Shown one piece after another: positions 58,324 through 64,000 of a DNA stretch of 64,000 nt (within the stretch, counting starts at the first letter, position 1; each line of letters begins with the position of its first letter). The notes beneath the pieces were generated by a model. That model did not search any database and was not told the DNA's origin. It saw only the letters and a list, made by a program, of their open reading frames with translations. A program made the position numbers and the translations under genes. The DNA comes from Sphingomonadales bacterium UBA2369 (lineage in GTDB: Bacteria; Pseudomonadota; Alphaproteobacteria; Sphingomonadales; Sphingomonadaceae): positions 166,886 through 230,885 of the forward strand of contig DDTH01000013.1 in assembly GCA_002344055.1 (NCBI GenBank). Reading direction: 5' to 3'.

Positions 58324-60156
58324 ATGCTGCTCCATCCGATCGATCGCCCCGAAGCACGGGATCTGCGCCGCTGGGCGCGGAGCCTGTACTGGCGCGGGTG
58401 GGGCGTCACCCAGGCGGTTGAGGAGATCAACCGCGTCGGCGAGGTGTTTCCGGACTGGCGGCCGCTGAAGCGATCGACGGTCGAATCCTGGAAGCAGCGC
58501 GACAAGTGGGACGAGGAAGCGCCGATCCGCGCGGCCGAGGAATGCCTGATCGTGCGCTTCCAGCAGCTGGTCGCGAAGGAATCGAAGACCGGGGGCGACT
58601 TCAAGGAGATCGACCTGCTCGGCCGCCAGATCGAGCGGATGGAGCGGTGCCGCAAATATCGCCAGACCGGCAACGAGGCGGATCTCAATCCGAACGTGGA
58701 GCGGCGCAATGCCGGGCCGAAAAAGCCGAAGCGCCCGAACCTGATCGACGCCGAGATGGCGGCGCAGCTGATCGAGGCATTCGAAGACGAATGTTTCGAG
58801 TACCAGCTGACCTGGTGGGAGGCGCGCAATCAGCGCACCCGCTTCATCCTGAAGAGCCGGCAGATCGGCGCGACCTGGTATTTCGCGCGCGAGGCGCTGA
58901 TCGACGCGCTGCAGACCGGCCGCAACCAGATCTTCCTGTCCGCCTCGAGGCGCCAGGCGGACATCTTCCGCCGCTACATCGTTGAGTTCGTTTTCCGCGT
59001 CACCGGCGTGATGCTGAAGGGCGAGCATCTGCTGATCGACCGCGGCGACGATCCGGAGACGGGCCAGCCGCTCGAGCGGCCGACCTTGTTCTTCCTGGGC
59101 GCGAACTATCGCACCGCCCAGGGCGAGCATGGCAATTTCTATTACGACGAATGCTTCTGGGCGCAGGACTTCGAAACGACCGACGACGTCGCCAGCGGCA
59201 TGGCGTCGCAGAAGCGCTACCGCGAAACCTATTTTTCGACCCCGTCCACGATCGCGCACGAGGCCTACAAGAAATGGTCCGGCGAGAAGGCCAACGAGGG
59301 CAAGCCGAAGGCCGACTGGACGAAGATCGATCTCTACGCGGAAGGGCTGCGCGCCGGCACCCTGGGCGCCGACGGGATCTGGCGCCACAAGGTGACGATC
59401 GAGGATGCGGCCGCCGGCGGCTGCGACCTGTTCGACATTGACGAGCTGCGCCGGCGCAAGTCGCCGGACGTCTTCGACAATCTCTTCATGTGCGAGTTCG
59501 TCGACGACACCCAGTCGGCTTTCCCGCTCGCGCTGATGAACCGCTGCCGGGTCGATACCTTTGAAAGCTGGCGGGACTTCGACGCCTTCGCGCTGCGGCC
59601 GTTCGGCAATGGCGAGGTGGCGATCGGCTACGATCCGCAGGAGAGCGCCCAGGGCGACGATGCCGCCCTGGTCGTGGTGGCGTTGCCGACCGCGAAAGGC
59701 GGCCGATATCGGGTGCTCGAGAAGCTCCGGCTGAAGGGCGGCTACGAAGTCCAGGCCGAAGCGATCTTCCGCATGATGGCCCGGTACAACGTCGTCGATA
59801 TCGCGATCGACAAGACGGGAGCCGGCTCAGCGGTCTACCAGCTCGTCGTGCCGCGCTTCCCGATGGTGCGGGGCTTCGAATATTCCGCGCCGCTGAAATC
59901 GTTGATGGTGCTGAAGGCGAAGCACATCATCACCGCCGGCCGGCTGCAGTACGATGCCGGCGACAAGGACATTTCCGCCAGCTTCATGTCGATCCGGCCG
60001 GAGCTGACCAAGTCAGGGCGCCAGCTGACCTACGTTGCGAGCCGATCGGGCGATACCGGCCATGCCGACGTCGCCTGGGCGATCATGCACGTGCTCTACA
60101 ATGAGAGCTTCGACGGCGAGCTTGGCGGCCAGAAATCCACCGTGGAGATTTACTGA
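58324..60156 (+). CDS. P: Large terminase subunit P (ATPase)
   Basis: 610 residues from ATG 58324 (GTG 58291 is an alternative but would sit at the start of a P2-like message). Walker A-like LKSRQIGATWYFARE (about residue 178), Walker B region FYYDECFW (about 273) and the RNase H-type nuclease domain with GYDPQESAQGDDAALVVV. Drives DNA into the capsid. P2 P is 590 residues. First of the rightward P-Q pair. Confidence 0.95.
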   Translation: MLLHPIDRPEARDLRRWARSLYWRGWGVTQAVEEINRVGEVFPDWRPLKRSTVESWKQRDKWDEEAPIRAAEECLIVRFQQLVAKESKTGGDFKEIDLLGRQIERMERCRKYRQTGNEADLNPNVERRNAGPKKPKRPNLIDAEMAAQLIEAFEDECFEYQLTWWEARNQRTRFILKSRQIGATWYFAREALIDALQTGRNQIFLSASRRQADIFRRYIVEFVFRVTGVMLKGEHLLIDRGDDPETGQPLERPTLFFLGANYRTAQGEHGNFYYDECFWAQDFETTDDVASGMASQKRYRETYFSTPSTIAHEAYKKWSGEKANEGKPKADWTKIDLYAEGLRAGTLGADGIWRHKVTIEDAAAGGCDLFDIDELRRRKSPDVFDNLFMCEFVDDTQSAFPLALMNRCRVDTFESWRDFDAFALRPFGNGEVAIGYDPQESAQGDDAALVVVALPTAKGGRYRVLEKLRLKGGYEVQAEAIFRMMARYNVVDIAIDKTGAGSAVYQLVVPRFPMVRGFEYSAPLKSLMVLKAKHIITAGRLQYDAGDKDISASFMSIRPELTKSGRQLTYVASRSGDTGHADVAWAIMHVLYNESFDGELGGQKSTVEIY

Positions 60157-60157
60157 A

Positions 60158-61216
60158 ATGACCGAGACATCAGCGATGGCCGCCGGGCCGCGCGAGACGG
60201 ACGCCGCAGACGAAGCCGCGGCGCAGCGCAGCAACGCGATCCAGGCATTCGCCTTCGGCGACCCGGAAGGCGTGCTCGATCGGCGCGAGCTGCTTCAGCA
60301 TGTCGAATGCTGGCATAACGGCCGCTGGTACCACCCGCCTGTATCGACGGACGGATTGGCTCGCGCCTTCGATATCGCGCCGCACCATGCGAGCGCGATC
60401 CGGCTGAAGGTGAACCTGCTGGCGAAGCACTTCCGGCCGTCGCGCTGGCTCGACCGTGCCAATTTCCGGAAATTCGCGCTCGACTTCCTCGTGATGGGGC
60501 ATGCCTATCTGGAGCGCCGCGACAATATGATCCGTCAGCCTCTCCGGCTTGTGCACAGCCTGGCGCGTTACACCCGCCGCGGCGTCGAGGAAGGTCGCTA
60601 TTTCTTCGTTCCAGGCTGGCGCCAGGAGCATGAGTTCGCTCCCGGCAGCGTCTTCCAGCTCAACCAGGAGCATGTCGGCCAGGAGATTTACGGCGTGCCG
60701 GAATATATGTCGGCCCTGCAGTCGGGATTCCTCAACGAGGCCGCGACGCTTTTCCGCCGGCGCTACTATCTGAACGGCAGCCATGCCGGCTTCGTCTTCT
60801 ACCTCAATGAGGAGACCGTCACCAACGAGGATGCCGACGCGATCCGCAAGGCGCTGAAGGAATCGAAGGGCGTCGGGAACTTCAAAAACCTGTTCCTGCA
60901 CGCGCCGAAGGGGAAGAAGGACGGTGTGCAGATCATCCCGATCAGCGAGGTGGCCGCCAAGGACGAGTTCCTCGGGATCAAATCGACCACGCGCGACGAC
61001 ATGCTGGCCGCGCACCGGACGCCGCCGCAGCTGATCGGTGTCATTCCCCAGAACGCCGCGCTAGGTCCGGTCGATAAGGCGAGCGAGATCTTCCATCTCA
61101 ATGAGATCGAGCCGCTGCAGGCGCGCTTTATTGAGCTGAACGACTGGCTGGGCTATGAGGCGGTCGCGTTCGACCCGTATAAGGGACCGGTGGTGGCCGT
61201 GGCGGCGGCGGCTTAA
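60158..61216 (+). CDS. Q: Portal protein Q
   Basis: 352 residues (P2 Q 344). FAFGDPEGVLDRRELL, FRKFALDFLVMGHAYLERRD, YYLNGSHAGFVFYLNEETV and LGYEAVAFDPYKGPV are P2 gpQ hallmarks. Portal of the capsid. Starts 2 bases after P. Confidence 0.96.
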   Translation: MTETSAMAAGPRETDAADEAAAQRSNAIQAFAFGDPEGVLDRRELLQHVECWHNGRWYHPPVSTDGLARAFDIAPHHASAIRLKVNLLAKHFRPSRWLDRANFRKFALDFLVMGHAYLERRDNMIRQPLRLVHSLARYTRRGVEEGRYFFVPGWRQEHEFAPGSVFQLNQEHVGQEIYGVPEYMSALQSGFLNEAATLFRRRYYLNGSHAGFVFYLNEETVTNEDADAIRKALKESKGVGNFKNLFLHAPKGKKDGVQIIPISEVAAKDEFLGIKSTTRDDMLAAHRTPPQLIGVIPQNAALGPVDKASEIFHLNEIEPLQARFIELNDWLGYEAVAFDPYKGPVVAVAAAA

Positions 61217-61245
61217 GCGCCGTCGATCCTTTAGCTCCGAAGCGG

Positions 61246-61860
61246 CTAGAGCGCCGACGTCTCCCGCACGATCACCTTGCTTTCCGGCACGTCATAAAGC
61301 CGCGAGGCGAACAGGACGGCGGCGGCGGAGCTGTCGAACCGATCCGGCAGCACGGTGCTTGCGGGGACGGCTCGGCCGCCGCGCTGCTCGGTCCAGTGCG
61401 GGCAGACCCGCCAACGATTGCCCTTCGCGAGCATCACGTAAACCTGCCGCGGCTTCACCGTATAGAAGGGTGACTGCGCCAGGCGTGCGAGCCGCTCCCG
61501 GATCGCCTCGGCGATAAAGGCGGAACGGTTGCTGGCAACCGCATCGACCGCAGCAACGACGCCTTCGTCCATTGACAACAGGACGCGAGTAACGCGGCCG
61601 GGCAGTTCGGCGCGCACCAAGATGTGCGCGACGTCGTCGCCGCCCTCGATCGGCTCAATGTCGTCAAGCGAGGATGGCGCGGGGATAGGATCCTTGTCGC
61701 CGATCATACCCTCAAGGTGCAGAGCGAGCGCCGCTTCCGCGTTGATCGCGGCTGCCTGGATAGTGTCGCCCGCTGCGATGCAGCCGGGGAAATCGGGGAA
61801 GCTGACGCCGAAGCCGTCTGCGCTGCGGTCGATGATCGCGGGGAAGTATTGGAGGGGCAT
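61246..61860 (-). CDS. hicB: HicB-like antitoxin with C-terminal extension
   Basis: 204 residues. The N-terminal HicB fold (YFPAIIDRSADGFGVSFPDFPG and GDTIQAAAINAEAALALHLE, about residues 5-50) would block HicA. A ribbon-helix-helix-like region follows at RVTRVLLSMDEGVVAAVDAV and RSAFIAEAIRERL (about 90-125). The last 70 residues (RQVYVMLAKGNRWRVCPHWT) are extra. Typical HicB is about 130 residues. Partner hicA lies upstream on the same strand. Confidence 0.82.
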   Translation of the reverse strand: MPLQYFPAIIDRSADGFGVSFPDFPGCIAAGDTIQAAAINAEAALALHLEGMIGDKDPIPAPSSLDDIEPIEGGDDVAHILVRAELPGRVTRVLLSMDEGVVAAVDAVASNRSAFIAEAIRERLARLAQSPFYTVKPRQVYVMLAKGNRWRVCPHWTEQRGGRAVPASTVLPDRFDSSAAAVLFASRLYDVPESKVIVRETSAL

Positions 61861-61874
61861 CGTTCTTATCCTTT

Positions 61875-61891
61875 GTTATACGGAATATATC
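61875..61891. promoter_or_regulatory. HicB operator-like palindrome D (before hicB)
   Basis: GTTATACGGAATATATC, 14 bases before the hicB start. Same 17-bp pattern (GnTATAyGnnATATATC-like) as the three copies upstream of hicA. Suggests a separate hicB promoter and control site. Confidence 0.65.
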
Positions 61892-61937
61892 TAGCTTGGC
61901 GGGGGTCTTCAATTCACAATCGTCGGGAGACCCGGCC

Positions 61938-62132
61938 CTAAGGCCGGAGTTTCAAGCCGCTTTGCTTCTCGATGCTGATGATGTTGCGAAGGGAGAGGTC
62001 TTTCACCGGATGCTGGACCGTGACCTTGCCGGGCTTAGTGGCGTGCTTCAGCTGGACGTGATCGCCTTTCGTCGCGACATCATACCAGCCATCTTTCTTA
62101 AGCGACTTCAGAATTTCCCGGCTGCTAATCAT
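61938..62132 (-). CDS. hicA: HicA-like toxin
   Basis: 64 residues from ATG 62132: ISSREILKSLKKDGWYDVAT, KGDHVQLKHATKPGKVTVQH and the catalytic His in GDHVQLKH (about residue 25). dsRBD-fold RNase that cuts mRNAs when HicB is lost. Upstream extension to 62186 runs into the operators and is not used. 77 bases separate it from hicB, unusually wide. Confidence 0.88.
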   Translation of the reverse strand: MISSREILKSLKKDGWYDVATKGDHVQLKHATKPGKVTVQHPVKDLSLRNIISIEKQSGLKLRP

Positions 62133-62148
62133 CTTCGTTCCCCGTCGT

Positions 62149-62257
62149 GATATATGTAATATATCAGTCAGGACGGGGTGACGCAAGCTAAAAGATATAC
62201 GAAATATATCATATTTTGCTGGACCGGGTCGACCCGAAGAGATATACCCCGTATATC
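62149..62257. promoter_or_regulatory. Three HicB operator-like palindromes (A, B, C)
   Basis: 17-bp palindromes at 62149-62165, 62194-62210 and 62241-62257, each built on GATATA ... TATATC with a 5-base centre. Centres are 45 and 47 bp apart. They cover the divergent promoter region between hicA and the rightward 76-residue ORF. Best reading is HicB autoregulation with shared control of the divergent gene. Confidence 0.75.
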
Positions 62258-62274
62258 ATAACAGGGAACGCGAA

Positions 62275-62505
62275 ATGACCAGCACCAGCATCGATGGCAT
62301 CCACTTCCTCCTCGGCCGCGATATCCGCGGCAATGAGTGGGTCAGCCAATATACCACCAGCGAAATGGCCGAACTCTTCACCGAAGAGCAGCTGGTAGGC
62401 CTGGCCCGCGGCGACGTTGCCATCTGCTACCATCAACCGCGCCTGCCGACCGAGGCCACGCTCTTCCAGGACATGGTCGCCGCCACCCGCGCCGCGCGCG
62501 ACTGA
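62275..62505 (+). CDS. Small hypothetical protein divergent from hicA
   Basis: 76 residues from ATG 62275 with AGGGA 8 bases upstream. STSIDGIHFLLGRDIRGNEW and SEMAELFTEEQLVGLARGDV; no family recognised. Begins 18 bases after palindrome C, so probably under HicB control. Role unknown. Confidence 0.6.
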   Translation: MTSTSIDGIHFLLGRDIRGNEWVSQYTTSEMAELFTEEQLVGLARGDVAICYHQPRLPTEATLFQDMVAATRAARD

Positions 62506-62597
62506 TCGCACTAGCGCGCCGGCCGGTCACCTCGATGTCGCGCGCCGGACTGTGCACCCCGCCCCACCTACTGGCTTTTGGGGCATGTTTTGACGCT

Positions 62598-62634
62598 CTC
62601 GGCCGACCGTTGACGGCCGAGGGCAATTTCGCCC
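62598..62634. terminator. Paired hairpins at a convergent gene end
   Basis: CTCGGCCG / CGGCCGAG (8-base loop) at 62598-62621 then GGGC / GCCC at 62621-62634, between the rightward 76-residue ORF and the leftward gene ending at 62635. No clear T-run; a bidirectional terminator or transcript stabiliser is likely. Confidence 0.45.
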
Positions 62635-63033
62635 TTAGCGCGGCGCGAACGCAGATGCGGATTGATGCATGCCGGCGCGCCTCAGCTTAGCCGCCGAGGC
62701 AGGCCGCGGCGGCGGATTTTCAGGCTCGAGATCGCAAGGCAGCTGGCCGTCTAGGCCGAGCGGATTGGTGTCAGGTTCCACCAGTGTCTGCAGCGGCTTG
62801 TCCATGTCGAAGGCCGCAAGGAAATAGGCTTCGCCGCGACAGCGTGTGACTTTGCACGCCGGGCGAGCATTGATCAGCGAGGCGTGTCCGCCCCGCGTGC
62901 GCTCGACGGCCTTTAGATCGACATCGAACACCGTGCTGCATTTGGCGCAGCCAACTCGAACAACGACGCCCGCCGCGAGCATCGCGGCGACAGTCCGATA
63001 CTGCGTTGGCCAGATCCTCGATCGCCGATTCAT
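62635..63033 (-). CDS. Hypothetical protein with Cys pairs
   Basis: 132 residues from ATG 63033: RIWPTQYRTVAAMLAAGVVV, CAKC (about 33-36) and a CKVTRC pair, suggesting a zinc-binding domain; C-terminal Pro-rich tail. Similar proteins occur near phage and mobile regions as I recall, but no function is known. Confidence 0.6.
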   Translation of the reverse strand: MNRRSRIWPTQYRTVAAMLAAGVVVRVGCAKCSTVFDVDLKAVERTRGGHASLINARPACKVTRCRGEAYFLAAFDMDKPLQTLVEPDTNPLGLDGQLPCDLEPENPPPRPASAAKLRRAGMHQSASAFAPR

Positions 63034-63320
63034 CGCCGAAACGTATGCGGAACGGACGTTATAGAAAAGGGGCAAAGTTCCATTCGATTTGAGTGCTTTG
63101 CAGACATGCCATCGAAGTGCAGGGGCGTTCGCGATTGGCCCGAAACTTGCCCCGCGCGGCCATTGCCGAGCCATGCGCCGGCGCAAGCCGGCGCCCCCGC
63201 CCTCGGTGCAAGGTCGGGTGATTCCTATTTAGCAGGACGATGGTGTGAAGGTTCAGATAAAATTGCGTCGAGCGAAGCTCGTCATCATCTCCTTTAGATC
63301 CTTGAGGGGGTACAGTGGCA
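63034..63320. other. 287-base gap with no convincing gene
   Basis: Holds a GCCGGC-GCAA-GCCGGC hairpin (near 63176-63192) and an AT-richer stretch around 63220-63300 that could carry a promoter for the 62.6 kb gene or a control region. No repeat family or coding frame is convincing. Confidence 0.3.
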
Positions 63321-63878
63321 CTAATCTGAACTCGCGCTCGGGATCATGGCGCCGAGGCGGCCAAGGATCGCTTCCAGTTCGGGATCGAGGGGCGGTCCCT
63401 CCACAGGGCGCCCGCTGACGGACGTGGCGGCGGCATTGCCGAGGCGCCGGTGCCGGCGCTCCCTCAGGTCGCGGAAGCGCTGCAGGACGCGCGCTGGCAG
63501 CTTCCCGATGTCGAAGAAGTACGCGTTTGTGACCTGCTCGCGTTGTGGGCCTTCATCGTTTCCGGTGCGTTGGCTGCGCCGAACCCAGTCGAGAAAGCCG
63601 TGCCGCTTCAGGCGTGCCAAGGCGTCGACCACCGTTTTGCGGGCGAATCCCGTTACCGTTTCGATCCAGGCAATTGCAGGCTCGAGGCGCCCGGTCTTGA
63701 AGTCTAGCACATTGCCGGTCAGCAGCGCCTCCAGCACCGTTATGCCGTAGGGCGTTATCGGGCCTCTTCCGCCGTCGCGGTGGCGCGTGACCTGGTCAAA
63801 CTCCTTGGCGGCTTTCAGCAGGTCCTCGATCCAGCCTAGCGCGCCCCGGACTGTCCCGTCGCCAATCGGCGAAAACAC
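63321..63878 (-). CDS. Putative phage DNA-binding/replication-type protein
   Basis: 185 residues from GTG 63878; the true start may be farther right. A winged-helix-like region is visible at ALLTGNVLDFKTGRLEPAIA and GFARKTVVDALARLKRHGFL (about residues 48-95), the pattern of replication-initiator or plasmid RepA-like winged helices. The C-terminus is Pro-rich. It may be a phage replication initiator, but the call rests on the HTH alone. Confidence 0.5.
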   Translation of the reverse strand: MFSPIGDGTVRGALGWIEDLLKAAKEFDQVTRHRDGGRGPITPYGITVLEALLTGNVLDFKTGRLEPAIAWIETVTGFARKTVVDALARLKRHGFLDWVRRSQRTGNDEGPQREQVTNAYFFDIGKLPARVLQRFRDLRERRHRRLGNAAATSVSGRPVEGPPLDPELEAILGRLGAMIPSASSD

Positions 63879-64000
63879 GCGCGCGCGCGCGTCGTCAACG
63901 TCGTAGCTGTTGCGCCGGACGCGTTGGTCCGGCCCGCGGACTTTTCCAGTGAGTTGCGCTGCGGCGCGCCTGATTACCTGCTTTGTATCGCGCGCGATCA

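Larger units (their letters stand above)
27247..64000. mobile_element. P2-like prophage (left end in tRNA-Met, right end beyond window)
   Basis: From the recombinase onward the genes are phage: early operon (27.2-36.1 kb), CI-like repressor (36.1-36.5), conversion-type genes (36.5-37.5), then a near-complete P2 morphogenesis set D-U-T-E-FII-FI-W-V-H-I-J-S-R-lysis-X-L-M-N-O and P-Q (37.5-61.2), and HicAB (61.2-62.1). At least 36.7 kb. All head, tail, baseplate, lysis and packaging genes found are full length, so the element may be inducible. Confidence 0.93.

Noticed and set aside
63879..64000. Longer N-terminus for the winged-helix protein at the right edge
   Set aside because: The reading frame upstream of GTG 63878 could not be settled at the window edge, so it was not extended.

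Overview
The window is GC-rich DNA from an alphaproteobacterium, most likely a sphingomonad. That rests on my recollection of gene neighbourhoods in the group (mreBCD-mrdA, miaA-ilvC beside serB, a ParA gene followed by a SPOR-domain lipoprotein-like gene, ccmCDEFGH, DUF3775) and on the high use of GTG/TTG starts; no database comparison was possible. Two regions are clear: host chromosome (1 to about 27.29 kb) and a P2-like prophage (about 27.25 kb to at least the end of the window).

Host part. The left end holds the leftward elongasome operon mreB-mreC-mreD-mrdA (mrdA cut by the window edge) and, divergently, mutL. Then come an FMN reductase, a DUF2007 protein, a divergent ketol-acid reductoisomerase overlapping miaA, serB, a PilZ protein, a Sel1/SPOR protein, a rightward parA/ribbon-helix-helix-like/TPR-SPOR operon with a strong terminator, pyrB, tRNA-His, a leucine-type dehydrogenase, an EamA transporter, a complete cytochrome c maturation operon (ccmC-D-E-F-G-H plus a CcmI-like TPR protein), alanine dehydrogenase, a Kup potassium transporter, a 2'-5' RNA-ligase-like protein, a DUF3775 protein and tRNA-Met(CAT).

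Prophage. A large serine recombinase gene ends inside the 3' half of tRNA-Met, which marks one prophage end; the other end is not in the window. A leftward early operon, with nearly every gene overlapping the next by 1-8 bases, runs from a Cro-like gene at 36.1 kb to the recombinase. It encodes an Ogr/Delta-type late activator, a zinc-finger/HTH protein, a GapR-like (DUF2312) protein, a ParB-like protein, a HerA-like ATPase and several tiny membrane proteins. A CI-like repressor is divergent and is followed in the same direction by an SNase-like protein, a 33-residue membrane protein and a lipoprotein (possible lysogenic conversion genes).

The late genes (37.5-61.2 kb) follow P2 closely: D, U, T, E/E' (with a -1 frameshift site), FII, FI, W, V, [dam], tail fibre and assembly, H, I, J, S, R, spanins, holin-like, lysozyme, X, L, M, N, O leftward and P, Q rightward. 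Beyond Q are a HicA/HicB toxin-antitoxin pair with four copies of a 17-bp operator-like palindrome, and two or three less clear genes.

The best regulatory signal is a near-perfect 25-bp palindrome present three times, only in front of late transcription units (V, J, and between O and P). It fits the Ogr-dependent late promoters of P2 and probably defines the late regulon of this phage. P2's replication gene A was not seen; a ParB/HerA/GapR set occupies the early operon instead.
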